64,000 bases of DNA. Origin: Malikia granosa. GTDB taxonomy: Bacteria; Pseudomonadota; Gammaproteobacteria; Burkholderiales; Burkholderiaceae_C. Each line of letters opens with the position of its first letter. Position 1 is the first letter of the stretch. The notes below the pieces were generated by a model, which did not search any database, had not been told where the DNA came from, and saw only the letters and a program-made list of their open reading frames with translations. Below, piece by piece: positions 8,559 through 18,225 of this stretch. A program made the position numbers and the translations under genes. The stretch spans positions 1 to 64,000 of the forward strand of contig NZ_PVLQ01000031.1 in NCBI RefSeq assembly GCF_002980595.1, given 5' to 3'.

Positions 8559-9701
8559 TCAGCCCTTGCGCATTGCCATGCGCTCGATCGCGTCGGCCGA
8601 GACGACCGATTCGACATAGCGGCGCACCCGCTGCGCATCGCCGATGCGCGACGACTTGTCGGCCGCATCAAGGAAGACCATGATGACCTGGCGCCCGGCG
8701 AGCTTGGCCGACATCACCATGCAGCGGCCGGCCTCGGAAATGTAGCCGGTCTTCTGCAGACCGATGTCCCAGTTGGGATCGGCGGTGAGGCGGTTGCTGT
8801 TGTGATACTGCAGCACGCGCCGGCCCGATTCGACCGAATAGCCCTGTGAGGTCGAGAACTCGCGCAGCAGCGGGCGCTGGTAGGCGGCCGCCACCAGCAA
8901 GGCGAGGTCGCGCGCGCTGGAGCGGTTCTCGACCGACAGGCCGGTCGGCTCGACATAGCGGGTGTCGCGCATGCCCAGCTCGGCGGCCTTGGCATTCATC
9001 AGCCGCACGAAATTGACGATGCCACCCGGATAGGTGCGGCCCAGCGCATGGGCGGCGCGGTTCTCGCTCGACATCAGCGCCAGGTGCATGGCCTCGCCGC
9101 GCGTCAGCTTGGTGCCGACCGACAGGCGCGAGCCCGTGCCCTTGTAGATGTCGAGGTCATCCTCGGTGATGGTGATTTCCTCGTCCAGCGACAGCTTGGC
9201 ATCGGCCACCAGCAGCCCGGTCATCAGCTTGGTCAGCGAGGCGATCGGCATCACGGCCTTGTCGTTCTTGCTGACCAGCACCTCGCGGCTGTTCTGGTCC
9301 ATCACGAACACCGCATTGGCGCTGAGCTTGGGCAGCCCATCGGCACCCGAAGCCGCCTCGTGCTTGCGCTCGCTGGCGCTGACGGCGGAGGCCGCCGCCA
9401 GGCCGCCACCGGCCACTGCCGCTGACTTGGCCGCGATCACGGCGGCACGACGGCCCTTGCCGGACTGGGGACGGCTCGCGCTGGCCTTGGCCTGCACGAC
9501 TGCCGCCTTGGCCGTCCGCTTGGCACGGGCGGCCACCACGCGCGCCTTGCTGGCGGCCTGCACCTTGGCCTTCTGCGCTGCAACGGGTTTCTTCTTGACG
9601 GACGCCGCCATGAGCGAGGGAGGCGCCATCAGGGAAAGCGTCACCCCCAAACTCAAGGCAGCAGTCGCGCGGCGCAGCCACTGAAGTTTGCCATGGGTCA
9701 T
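8559..9701 (-). CDS. pbpG: D-alanyl-D-alanine endopeptidase, PBP7/PbpG type, with Lys/Ala-rich N-terminal region
   Basis: About 380 residues. A signal peptide (LRRATAALSLGVTLSLMAPPSLMAA) is followed by about 65 residues very rich in Ala, Lys and Arg, then the serine peptidase S11 domain. Catalytic motifs are SLTK (SxxK), SEN (SxN) and KTG in LQKTGYISEAG. The enzyme cuts peptidoglycan cross-links in the periplasm. The start at 9701 has GGAGTG about 9 nt upstream; two more upstream ATGs have no ribosome site. The basic stretch is unusual for PBP7 and looks histone-H1-like in composition. Confidence 0.88.
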   Translation of the reverse strand: MTHGKLQWLRRATAALSLGVTLSLMAPPSLMAASVKKKPVAAQKAKVQAASKARVVAARAKRTAKAAVVQAKASASRPQSGKGRRAAVIAAKSAAVAGGGLAAASAVSASERKHEAASGADGLPKLSANAVFVMDQNSREVLVSKNDKAVMPIASLTKLMTGLLVADAKLSLDEEITITEDDLDIYKGTGSRLSVGTKLTRGEAMHLALMSSENRAAHALGRTYPGGIVNFVRLMNAKAAELGMRDTRYVEPTGLSVENRSSARDLALLVAAAYQRPLLREFSTSQGYSVESGRRVLQYHNSNRLTADPNWDIGLQKTGYISEAGRCMVMSAKLAGRQVIMVFLDAADKSSRIGDAQRVRRYVESVVSADAIERMAMRKG

Positions 9702-9739
9702 TTGCTTACACTCCAAACTCATAAAAACCAACACTCGGA

Positions 9740-9768
9740 AGTATAAAACGACAGCAAACGACTAACAA
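9740..9768 (-). promoter_or_regulatory. Sigma-70 type promoter for pbpG
   Basis: On the minus strand, TTGTTA (9763-9768), a 17-bp spacer and TATACT (9740-9745). That is 4/6 and 5/6 matches to the consensus boxes at the ideal spacing, placing a transcript start near 9733, about 30 nt before the pbpG ATG. Confidence 0.6.
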
Positions 9769-9816
9769 TATCAAATTCAGTACCAGTAGCCTAGGAGGCC
9801 TGCTCTGCTACGCCGT

Positions 9817-11358
9817 TCAGAGCTGGGCCGAGACCCGCTCGATCTTGCTGTGCAGCTTGTTGAGCGCGCTCAGGTAGGCCTTGGCCGATGCGACCACGAT
9901 GTCCGGGTCGGAGCCGACGCCGTTGACCACCCGGCCGCCATGCTGCAGGCGCACCGTGACCTCGCCCTGGCTCTCGGTCGAGCCGGTCGTGATCGCGTTG
10001 ACCGAGTACAGCAGCAGCTCGGCGCCGCTGCTGACATGCTGCTCGATCGCCTTGAGCGAGGCGTCGACCGGGCCGTTGCCCTCGGCCTCGCCGGTGAACT
10101 CCTTGCCATCGACCGTGAACACGACCTTGGCGCGCGGACGCTCGCCGGTCTCGCTGTGCTGGGCCAGCGAGACGAAGCCGTACTGCTCCTTGGCCGCGGT
10201 CACACTCTCGTCGCTGACCAGCGCCAGGATGTCCTCGTCGAAGATCTCGCTCTTGCGGTCGGCGAGTTCCTTGAACTTGGCAAACGCGGTGTTGATCTCG
10301 CCCTCGGACTCCATCTCGATGCCAAGCTCCTGCAGGCGCTGCTTGAAGGCATTGCGGCCGCTGAGCTTGCCGAGCACGATCTTGTTGGCGCTCCAGCCCA
10401 CGTCCTCGGCGCGCATGATCTCGTAGGTGTCACGCGCCTTGAGCACGCCGTCCTGGTGGATGCCCGAGGCATGCGCAAAGGCATTGGCGCCGACCACGGC
10501 CTTGTTCGGCTGCACCACGAAGCCGGTGGTCTGGCTGACCATGCGGCTGGCCGGCACGATCTGGCTGGTGTCGATGTTGACGTCGAGACCGAAGTAGTCG
10601 CGCCGGGTCTTGACCGCCATCACGATCTCCTCGAGCGAGCAGTTGCCGGCGCGCTCGCCCAGGCCGTTGATGGTGCATTCGACCTGGCGCGCGCCGCCGA
10701 TCTTGACGCCGGCGAGCGAGTTCGCCACCGCCATGCCGAGGTCGTTGTGGCAATGCACCGACCAGATCGCCTGGTCCGAGTTCGGCACCATCTCGCGCAA
10801 GGTCTTGATGAAGTTGCCGTAGAGCTCGGGGATGGCGTAGCCGACCGTGTCGGGAATGTTGATGGTGGTCGCACCTTCCTTGATCACGGCCTCGACCACG
10901 CGCGCCAGGAAGGGCAGCTCGGAGCGGTAGCCGTCCTCGGCGCTGAACTCGATGTCGCCGATCAGGTTGCGTGCGAAGCGCACCGACAGCTTGGCCTGCT
11001 CGAGCACCTGCTCGGGCGTCATGCGCAGCTTCTTCTCCATGTGCAGCGGCGAAGTCGCGATGAAGGTGTGGATGCGGGCGCGGTTGGCGCCCTTGAGCGC
11101 CTCGGCCGAACGCGCGATGTCGCGGTCGTTGGCGCGGGCCAGCGAGCAGACCGTCGAATCCTTGATGTGGTCGGCGATGGTCTTGACCGACTCGAAGTCA
11201 CCGTTGGAGCTGGCGGCAAAGCCAGCCTCGATCACGTCGACCTTCAGGCGCTCGAGCTGGCGCGCGATGCGCAGCTTCTCGTCGCGGGTCATGGAAGCGC
11301 CGGGCGATTGCTCGCCGTCACGCAAGGTGGTGTCGAAGATGATCAGTTGGTCGCTCAT
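9817..11358 (-). CDS. leuA: 2-isopropylmalate synthase
   Basis: 513 residues. The TIM-barrel start [19 protein letters not shown] holds the metal Asp, HCHNDLGMA carries the two metal histidines, and the C-terminal LeuA allosteric domain (from about residue 385, ending [13 protein letters not shown]) mediates leucine feedback. It condenses acetyl-CoA with 2-oxoisovalerate as the first committed step to leucine. AAGGAGTATCAA precedes the ATG at 11358. Upstream lie a hairpin and a leucine-rich leader peptide, pointing to attenuation by charged tRNA-Leu. Confidence 0.96.
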   Translation of the reverse strand: MSDQLIIFDTTLRDGEQSPGASMTRDEKLRIARQLERLKVDVIEAGFAASSNGDFESVKTIADHIKDSTVCSLARANDRDIARSAEALKGANRARIHTFIATSPLHMEKKLRMTPEQVLEQAKLSVRFARNLIGDIEFSAEDGYRSELPFLARVVEAVIKEGATTINIPDTVGYAIPELYGNFIKTLREMVPNSDQAIWSVHCHNDLGMAVANSLAGVKIGGARQVECTINGLGERAGNCSLEEIVMAVKTRRDYFGLDVNIDTSQIVPASRMVSQTTGFVVQPNKAVVGANAFAHASGIHQDGVLKARDTYEIMRAEDVGWSANKIVLGKLSGRNAFKQRLQELGIEMESEGEINTAFAKFKELADRKSEIFDEDILALVSDESVTAAKEQYGFVSLAQHSETGERPRAKVVFTVDGKEFTGEAEGNGPVDASLKAIEQHVSSGAELLLYSVNAITTGSTESQGEVTVRLQHGGRVVNGVGSDPDIVVASAKAYLSALNKLHSKIERVSAQL

Positions 11359-11413
11359 TTGATACTCCTTGAAGCCGGCTCGTGGCCAGCACAGACAGAC
11401 CCCCGCAGCATCC

Positions 11414-11450
11414 AAAACAAACGGCCCGCTGCGGGTGCATACGGGCCGTT
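11414..11450 (-). terminator. Attenuator-type terminator in the leuA leader
   Basis: In leuA direction AACGGCCCG (11442-11450) pairs over 9 bp with CGGGCCGTT (11420-11428), followed by TGTTTT (11414-11419). Just outside, CAGCATC and GATGCTG can also pair around it, and the loop CCCGCAGC is complementary to a downstream GCTGCGGG, so alternative folds exist. It sits between the leader peptide stop and the leuA ribosome site, where an attenuator is expected. Confidence 0.6.
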
Positions 11451-11469
11451 GATGCTGAAAACGCGCGCG

Positions 11470-11526
11470 CTATCCAGCCTGCCCTTGCGGCATCAGTGCT
11501 AGTAGCAGTTGGCGTGCGGATTTCAT
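11470..11526 (-). CDS. leuL: leuA leader peptide (18 aa, leucine-rich)
   Basis: A short frame on the minus strand reads MKSARQLLLALMPQGQAG and stops with TAG. Four leucines occur within five codons: CTG CTA CTA (Ala) CTG. CTA is a rare leucine codon in such high-GC DNA, which would sharpen the response to scarce charged tRNA. A GAGAG lies just before the ATG. The frame ends 20 bp before the 9-bp hairpin. The role as a transcription-attenuation control peptide is inferred from composition and position. Confidence 0.6.
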   Translation of the reverse strand: MKSARQLLLALMPQGQAG

Positions 11527-11610
11527 ATCTCTCAATGTATCACAAAGAAATCCGACATTCGATAGAAAGAATCCATCAGGGAGATGCGGATTTTCCCTGT
11601 CGGCACGGGT

Positions 11611-12420
11611 TCAGTCGTGCAGACCGCGCTCGTCGGGCTCGTCGGTGGTGGTGCTGATCACGCTGGTCGGCTGGCCCTTGGCCTTGCGCACCGCATAGAT
11701 CACGTAGCCCGACAGCGCATAGCAGACGAACAGGCCGAACAGCACGGTCGGCGGATGGATGTTGATGACCGCGATCACCAGCGCCACCAGCACGATGGAC
11801 GCAAACGGCACGCTCCTCTTCATCGACAGGTCCTTGAAGCTGTAGAACGGCGCATTGGTGACCATGGTCAGGCCGGCATAGAGGGTGATCGCGAACATCG
11901 GCCAGGCCAGCTCGTCGGCGGACAGGCCGGCCTCGGTCGCGAGCCAGATGAAGCCGGCCACCAGGGCGGCGGCCGCCGGCGAAGGCAGGCCCTGGAAGAA
12001 GCGCTTGTCGACCACGCTGGTGTTGACGTTGAAGCGCGCCAGCCGCAGCGCGGCGCAGGCGCAGTAGACGAAGGCGGCGATCCAGCCCCAGCGGCCCAGG
12101 TCGCGCAGGCCCCATTCGTAGGCGATCAGCGCCGGCGCGGCGCCGAAGGACACCATGTCGGACAGCGAGTCCATCTGCTCGCCAAAGGCGCTCTGGGTAT
12201 GCGTCATGCGCGCGACCCGGCCGTCCAGGCTGTCGAGCACCATGGCGACGAAGATGGCCGCGGTCGCCAGGTCGTAGCGTCCGTTCATCGACATCACGAT
12301 CGCGTAGAAGCCGCCAAACAGCGCGGCGAGCGTGATCATGTTGGGCAGCATGTAGATGCCCTTGTGGCGCTTGGACTGCACCGTCTCGGGGGTATTCAGG
12401 GAATCGGCTCCGTCGTGCAT
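11611..12420 (-). CDS. pssA: CDP-diacylglycerol-serine O-phosphatidyltransferase
   Basis: 269 residues, integral membrane. The CDP-alcohol phosphotransferase signature is complete: DGRVAR, eight residues, then G-E-Q-M-D-S-L-S-D. Six or so hydrophobic helices follow from MLPNMITLAALFGGFYAIV to the C-terminus. It makes phosphatidylserine, the precursor of phosphatidylethanolamine. The start at 12420 (MHDGADSLNTPE) was chosen since upstream codons run into the terminator. In related genomes psd often sits next to pssA in the ilv-leu cluster; it is absent here. Confidence 0.92.
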   Translation of the reverse strand: MHDGADSLNTPETVQSKRHKGIYMLPNMITLAALFGGFYAIVMSMNGRYDLATAAIFVAMVLDSLDGRVARMTHTQSAFGEQMDSLSDMVSFGAAPALIAYEWGLRDLGRWGWIAAFVYCACAALRLARFNVNTSVVDKRFFQGLPSPAAAALVAGFIWLATEAGLSADELAWPMFAITLYAGLTMVTNAPFYSFKDLSMKRSVPFASIVLVALVIAVINIHPPTVLFGLFVCYALSGYVIYAVRKAKGQPTSVISTTTDEPDERGLHD

Positions 12421-12501
12421 GGCTCGGATCAGGCTTGGAATGGGCAGGCTTTCATGGGGATCGAGTGTAAGCCAGCGCCAGGCCCGGCGGCCAGGAACAT
12501 G

Positions 12502-12538
12502 AAAAAACCGCCTGCCGGCGCACCGGGGGCGGTTTTTT
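12502..12538. terminator. Rho-independent terminator after ilvC
   Basis: AAAAAACCGCC (12502-12512) and GGCGGTTTTTT (12528-12538) form an 11-bp stem with a 15-nt loop. The A/T runs make it functional in both directions. It closes the ilvI-ilvH-ilvC unit and separates it from pssA. Confidence 0.85.
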
Positions 12539-12571
12539 GGGCTGCCAGCCGGCCGCAAGGCCGGCGCAACA

Positions 12572-13603
<1,032 letters not shown>

Positions 13604-13611
13604 TTAGGGTG

Positions 13612-13662
13612 CCGTTCGCGGACGAGCCCGTCGAAGGGCATCGACAGGCTCAGCCCGAACGG
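13612..13662. repeat. REP-like palindromic repeat between ilvH and ilvC
   Basis: CCGTTCG at 13612-13618 and CGAACGG at 13656-13662 flank GAGCCCGTCGA-N6-TCGACAGGCTC, giving a long imperfect hairpin. The core GACAGGCTCAGCCCGAACGG belongs to a type of dispersed palindromic repeat common in betaproteobacterial and xanthomonad genomes. A partial second copy (GGCTGAGCCCGAA) follows at 13667-13679. It lies in the mRNA between two operon genes and could affect ilvC transcript stability. Confidence 0.6.
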
Positions 13663-13708
13663 CCAAGGCTGAGCCCGAAAAACCGGGTAGTTTAAACGCG
13701 AGACAGGG

Positions 13709-14200
13709 TCAGACGCGCAGGATGCGCTCGCCGCGGCCGATGCCGCTCGGGCCGGTGCGCACGGTCTCGAGGATGGCGCTGCGGTCGATCGCCTCGAGGA
13801 AGGCATCGTTCTTGGACTGGTCGCCGGTCAGCTCGATGGTGTAGCTCTTCTCGGTCACGTCGATGATGCGGCCGCGGAAGATGTCGGCCATGCGCTTCAT
13901 CTCCTCGCGCTCCTTGCCGACCGCGCGCACCTTGACCAGCATCAGCTCGCGCTCGATGTAGCCGCCTTCGGTCAGGTCGACCACCTTGACCACCTCGATC
14001 AGGCGGTTCAGGTGCTTGGTGATCTGCTCGATCACCTCGGGCGATCCGGTGGTCTGGATCGTCATGCGCGACAGCGAGGGGTCCTCGGTCGGCGCGACGG
14101 TCAGCGACTCGATGTTGTAGGCGCGGGCGGAGAACAGGCCCACGACGCGCGACAGCGCGCCAGCCTCGTTCTCGATCAGGACGGCGATGATGTGTTTCAT
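13709..14200 (-). CDS. ilvH: Acetolactate synthase small (regulatory) subunit
   Basis: 163 residues. It starts MKHIIAVLIENEAGALSRVV, an ACT domain that binds valine, followed by FSARAYNIESLTV and the C-terminal ALS_ss domain (GDQSKNDAFLEAI). It activates the catalytic subunit encoded just upstream and gives it valine feedback. The same family is also named IlvN. Confidence 0.95.
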   Translation of the reverse strand: MKHIIAVLIENEAGALSRVVGLFSARAYNIESLTVAPTEDPSLSRMTIQTTGSPEVIEQITKHLNRLIEVVKVVDLTEGGYIERELMLVKVRAVGKEREEMKRMADIFRGRIIDVTEKSYTIELTGDQSKNDAFLEAIDRSAILETVRTGPSGIGRGERILRV

Positions 14201-14297
14201 TTCAGCAATTCCTCTTCTTGCCGCCCTCCCCCGACGCCGGTAAGCGGCGGGCTTGGCGGGCAATAGATTCTTCTGGGACGGTTGGGAGGGAGGCGGC

Positions 14298-16073
14298 TTA
14301 CAGTTCTTCCGAACCGAGCAGCATTTCGGTGATGCCCTTGCCGGCTTCGACCATCGGCCAGACGTTCTCGGTCGGGTCGGTGCGGAAGTCGAGGAACACG
14401 GTGCGGTCCTTGATGGCGCGCGCCTCGCGCAGCGCAGGCTCGACATCCTCGGGGCGCTCGATCAGCAGGCCGACATGGCCGTAGGCCTCGGCCAGCTTGA
14501 CGAAGTCGGGCAGCGCATCCATGTAGCTGTGGCTGTAGCGGCCCTGGTAGACCAGTTCCTGCCACTGGCGCACCATGCCGAGGTAGCGGTTGTTCAGCGC
14601 GACGATCTTGACCGGGGTGTCGTACTGCTTGCAGGTCGACAGCTCCTGGATGTTCATCTGGATCGAGCCTTCGCCGGTGATGCACCAGCAATCGGCTTGC
14701 GGCTTGGCCAGCTTGATGCCCATCGCGTAGGGCAGGCCGACGCCCATGGTGCCCAGGCCGCCCGAGTTGATCCAGCGGCGCGGCTCGTTGAACTTGTAGA
14801 ACTGGGCCGCGAACATCTGGTGCTGGCCGACGTCGGAGGTGATGTAGCAGTCATCATCCTTGGTCAGGTTCCACAGCGTCTCGACCACGGCCTGCGGCTT
14901 GATGACCTCGGTGTTGCCGCGGTCGTAGGCCAGGCAGTCCTTGGCGCGCCAGCCCTCGATGGTGCTCCACCAGGCGGCCAGCGCATTGGCGTCGGGCTTG
15001 GCCTGCGACTCCTTGATCATGTGGATCAGCTCGGTCAGCACGTCCTTGACATCGCCCACGATCGGCACGTCGACCTTGACGCGCTTAGCGATGCTCGACG
15101 GATCGATGTCGATGTGGACGATCTTGCGCTCGACCGAGGCGAAATGCTTGGGGTTGCCGATCACGCGGTCATCGAAGCGCGCGCCCACCGCCAGCAGCAC
15201 GTCGCAGTTCTGCATCGCGTAGTTGGCCTGCACGGTGCCGTGCATGCCGAGCATGCCGAGGAACTTGGGATCGGTCGAGGGATAGGCGCCCAGGCCCATC
15301 AGGGTGTGGGTCACCGGCACGCCGAGCAGGTCGACCAGGGTGCGCAGTTCCTGCACCGCATTGCCCAGCAGCACGCCGCCACCGGTGTAGATGTAGGGAC
15401 GCTTGGCATTGAGCAGCAGCTGCAGCGCCTTGCGGATCTGGCCGCCATGGCCCTTGCGCACCGGGTTGTAGCTGCGCATCGAGACCGACTCGGGGTAGCC
15501 GTGATACGGCACCTTGATGAAGGACACGTCCTTGGGCACGTCGACCACCACCGGGCCGGGACGACCGGTGCGGGCGATGTGGAAGGCCTTCTTCATGGTC
15601 TCGGCCATGTCGCGCGCATCCTTGACCAGGAAGTTGTGCTTGACCACCGGACGCGTGATGCCGACCGTGTCGCATTCCTGGAAGGCATCCGAGCCGATCG
15701 CGGCGGTGCCGACCTGGCCCGAGATGATCACCATCGGGATGCTGTCGGAATAGGCGGTGGCGATGCCGGTGACGGCATTGGTCAGGCCCGGGCCCGAGGT
15801 CACCAGCGCGACACCGACCTCGCCCGTCGCGCGTGCGAAACCGTCGGCGGCATGGACGGCGGCCTGCTCGTGGCGCACCAGCACGTGCTGGATGGTGTCT
15901 TGCTTGTAGATCGCGTCGTAGATGTAGAGCACGGCGCCGCCGGGATAGCCCCAGATCTGCTGCACGCCCTCGGCCTGCAGGGCGCGCACGAGGATCTCGG
16001 CGCCCATCAATTCTTCGTGGGCCTGGCCGGAAGCGGCCGCTGCGGAGGCGAGTTCTGCCTTGTTGATTTCCAT
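14298..16073 (-). CDS. ilvI: Acetolactate synthase large (catalytic) subunit
   Basis: 591 residues, thiamine-diphosphate enzyme. Conserved parts include IWGYPGGAVLYIYDAI, the catalytic Glu in RHEQAAVHAADG, ALVTSGPGLTNAVTGIA, and the ThDP/Mg site GEGSIQMNIQEL with NNRYLGMVRQWQ. It forms acetolactate or acetohydroxybutyrate, the first common step to valine, leucine and isoleucine. The ATG at 16073 was chosen over upstream codons, which are proline-rich and non-homologous. The 226 bp upstream hold CATAAT and a GGCCTC/GAGGCC hairpin on the minus strand, but no Ile/Val/Leu leader peptide was seen. Confidence 0.95.
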   Translation of the reverse strand: MEINKAELASAAAASGQAHEELMGAEILVRALQAEGVQQIWGYPGGAVLYIYDAIYKQDTIQHVLVRHEQAAVHAADGFARATGEVGVALVTSGPGLTNAVTGIATAYSDSIPMVIISGQVGTAAIGSDAFQECDTVGITRPVVKHNFLVKDARDMAETMKKAFHIARTGRPGPVVVDVPKDVSFIKVPYHGYPESVSMRSYNPVRKGHGGQIRKALQLLLNAKRPYIYTGGGVLLGNAVQELRTLVDLLGVPVTHTLMGLGAYPSTDPKFLGMLGMHGTVQANYAMQNCDVLLAVGARFDDRVIGNPKHFASVERKIVHIDIDPSSIAKRVKVDVPIVGDVKDVLTELIHMIKESQAKPDANALAAWWSTIEGWRAKDCLAYDRGNTEVIKPQAVVETLWNLTKDDDCYITSDVGQHQMFAAQFYKFNEPRRWINSGGLGTMGVGLPYAMGIKLAKPQADCWCITGEGSIQMNIQELSTCKQYDTPVKIVALNNRYLGMVRQWQELVYQGRYSHSYMDALPDFVKLAEAYGHVGLLIERPEDVEPALREARAIKDRTVFLDFRTDPTENVWPMVEAGKGITEMLLGSEEL

Positions 16074-16299
16074 GATGAACCTTTCGGGTATTTCTCTAAC
16101 GAAAAACCTAGGGTGCCCCTCGGACCTACCCTCGTGAGGCGGCCTCGGGACTTGAGGCCAAGGACATGGCATCGATCCGACGCGCGACCTTGACCCGTTT
16201 GCCTTGGGTGTAATTCAGTCCTCTATTATGGCACCAGCGCCGAAATCGGCCTGGCAATTGCGGCCCAATTGGGTACCGCCGCAACAGATCGGGCCTGAT

Positions 16300-17868
16300 T
16301 CAGGCGCGGGCAGGCACCAGATCGCCCTGCGCGAAGACATTGATCGCGTCGGCCAGGCGATCGGCGCGCTGCTGCAGGCTTTCGGCAATCACCGCCGACT
16401 GCTCGACCATGGCGGCGTTCTGCTGGGTCACGCGATCGAGCTGGGCGACGGCATCGGCGATCTGGCTGATGCCCGAGGACTGCTGCACGCTGGCATGGCC
16501 GATCTCGGCGACCAGCTGGGCCACGCTGTGGACCTGGCGCACGATGTCGTCCATGGTGGACTGGGCCCCGCGGGCCAGGCCGGCGCCGGAGTTCATGCTG
16601 GCAACGCTGGCGCCGATCAGGTCCTTGATCTCCCTGGCCGCCACCGCGCTGCGCTGCGCCAGGCTGCGCACCTCGGTCGCCACCACCGCGAAGCCGCGGC
16701 CCTGCTCGCCGGCACGCGCGGCCTCGACCGCCGCATTGAGCGCCAGGATGTTGGTCTGGAAGGCGATGCCGTCGATCACGCCGATGATGTCGCTGATCTT
16801 GCGGCTGCTGGCGCTGATCTGCTCCATCGTCATCGCCACCTGGCCGACCACCACGCCACCCTGGCTGGCGACTTCGCGGGCCCCGCCAGCGAGCTCGGAC
16901 GAGGCCTGCGCGCTGTCGGAATTCTTCTTGATGGTGGCCTGCAGCTCCTCCATCGAGGCGGCCGTCTGCTCGACGTTGGCCGCCTGCTCCTCGGTGCGCT
17001 GGCTCAGGTCTAGGCTGGCCTGGACGACCTCGCCAGAGGCCTGGCGCAGGCCATCGAGCTGGTGGCCGACATCATCGACCAGCGAGCGCACGTTGTGGCC
17101 GGCCTGGTTGATCGCGCGCAGCACCATGCCGATCTCGTCGATGCGACCGATGTTGACATCGTTATCGGGGCTGCCGGCCGCCACCTTGAGCGCCTGGCCC
17201 AGCACGACCTGCAGCGGACGGGCGATCTGGTGCTCGAGCCAGGCCGCGCCCAGCAGCGACAGCAGGGCCGAAATCGGCGCCAGCCAGAGCCAGGACGCCG
17301 CCGGCAGCGCCAGCAGCAGGCAGGCCAGCTGCAGGCCGGCCCAGCCCGCCAGGCTGGCCAGGCGGATGCGCGAGCGCACCGTCAGGTTCTGCAGCCGGTC
17401 GGACCAGCCGCGCAGCCAGCCGCGGCGCTGGATGCGGCCCTTGTAGAAGACCAGGCCGCGGGTCTGGCCGGAGACAAAGGCCGGATAGACGCGCTCGACC
17501 GCCTCGATGAAGCCGCGCGCCGTCTTGTTGCGCACCGACATGTAGCCAACCAGCTGGCCGCGGCGGTACATCGGCGTCATGTTGGCGCGCGCCCAGTAGA
17601 AGTCGCCGTTCTTGCAGCGGTTCTTCAGCACGCCACTCCAGACTTCGCCCTGGCGCACGGTAGCCCACATGTCGGCAAAGACCTGGGCCGGCATCTCGGG
17701 GTGACGCAGAATGCTGAGCGACTCGCCGAGCAGCTCATCGCGGGTATAACCGCTGTAGCGGACAAAGGCCTCGTTGACGTAGGTGATGCGGCCTTGCAGG
17801 TCCGTCATCGACATCAGGGTGACGTCATCGGGCAGCAACACTTCGTTGGGTGTCAGCGACTGGTTCAT
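16300..17868 (-). CDS. Aer-like methyl-accepting chemotaxis protein (PAS sensor)
   Basis: 522 residues. An N-terminal PAS domain (residues about 15-120: [38 protein letters not shown]) is followed by a paired hydrophobic stretch near 165-210, a HAMP-like linker and the MCP signalling domain with hairpin tip [20 protein letters not shown]. No periplasmic domain, so it probably senses redox or oxygen through a PAS cofactor as Aer does. GGAGCACAAGAA precedes the ATG. It lacks a CheR-tether tail (ends DLVPARA). Confidence 0.88.
   Translation of the reverse strand: MNQSLTPNEVLLPDDVTLMSMTDLQGRITYVNEAFVRYSGYTRDELLGESLSILRHPEMPAQVFADMWATVRQGEVWSGVLKNRCKNGDFYWARANMTPMYRRGQLVGYMSVRNKTARGFIEAVERVYPAFVSGQTRGLVFYKGRIQRRGWLRGWSDRLQNLTVRSRIRLASLAGWAGLQLACLLLALPAASWLWLAPISALLSLLGAAWLEHQIARPLQVVLGQALKVAAGSPDNDVNIGRIDEIGMVLRAINQAGHNVRSLVDDVGHQLDGLRQASGEVVQASLDLSQRTEEQAANVEQTAASMEELQATIKKNSDSAQASSELAGGAREVASQGGVVVGQVAMTMEQISASSRKISDIIGVIDGIAFQTNILALNAAVEAARAGEQGRGFAVVATEVRSLAQRSAVAAREIKDLIGASVASMNSGAGLARGAQSTMDDIVRQVHSVAQLVAEIGHASVQQSSGISQIADAVAQLDRVTQQNAAMVEQSAVIAESLQQRADRLADAINVFAQGDLVPARA
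16604..16793 (-). repeat. Near-identical receptor-gene segment, copy 1
   Basis: These 190 bp, encoding the hairpin tip of the signalling domain, match 55173-55362 with a single mismatch by eye (A at 16714 against G at 55283), and most of the segment matches 24683-24859. Silent positions are also conserved, unlike the receptor gene at 29626-31200, which encodes the same motif with many silent differences. This suggests gene conversion. Confidence 0.7.
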
Positions 17869-18225
17869 TTCTTGTGCTCCTTGGCTAGGCTTCACGGGCC
17901 GTCTGCGCGACCCTTGCCGACACGCCCTCGCCATCCCGTCAGCCAAGGCCTCAGGTCAGCGTGAAAAGGATTCCAGACTGTCAGAACCCCTATTTAGGTC
18001 TGCAATTTGCCTGGCGATCTGTCAAACAATGTATCATGATAGTCAGGCTTATCATGCATGGAAATTCGAGTCGTTCCCTGCCGTCCAGTCAGAGGGAGTC
18101 CCTGGCGGCTACATGCGATGTGCTTTCCAGCTTCTGGACGCAAGCCCGGCCTGGCTTGCGCTGCACGGCTGCAGCCGCCATCGCGTCCAGCTTTCCCGGT
18201 AATTTTTTGCGCCAGCAGCAGATTC
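17869..18225. other. Divergent intergenic region, receptor gene / cheZ-like gene
   Basis: 357 bp without a credible gene. It is locally AT-rich. It contains TGATACATT on the minus strand (18028-18036, possible extended -10 box for the receptor), the palindrome TATCATGATA (18032-18041), a hairpin GCAAGCC/GGCTTGC (18140-18159) and the palindrome CGGCTGCAGCCG (18166-18177). The last two would lie in the leader of the plus-strand gene. No sigma-28-type promoter was found here. Confidence 0.4.

Noticed and set aside
9850-11502. 550-codon plus-strand frame opposite leuA
   Set aside because: It has no recognisable motif, and leuA on the other strand is conserved end to end; it is a codon-bias shadow.
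16074-16172. Possible Ile/Val/Leu leader peptide before ilvI
   Set aside because: The in-frame upstream stretch reads MPCPWPQVPRPP..., proline-rich with no run of Ile, Val or Leu codons, so there is no support for attenuation there.
14253-16193. 646-codon plus-strand frame opposite ilvI
   Set aside because: It mirrors the acetolactate synthase gene and contains only His/Asp/Gly-rich shadow sequence.
18058-18225. Longer start for the CheZ-like gene
   Set aside because: The added 56 residues are Pro/Cys/Arg-rich without helical pattern and cover a region with palindromes; the ATG at 18226 gives a uniform helical protein.
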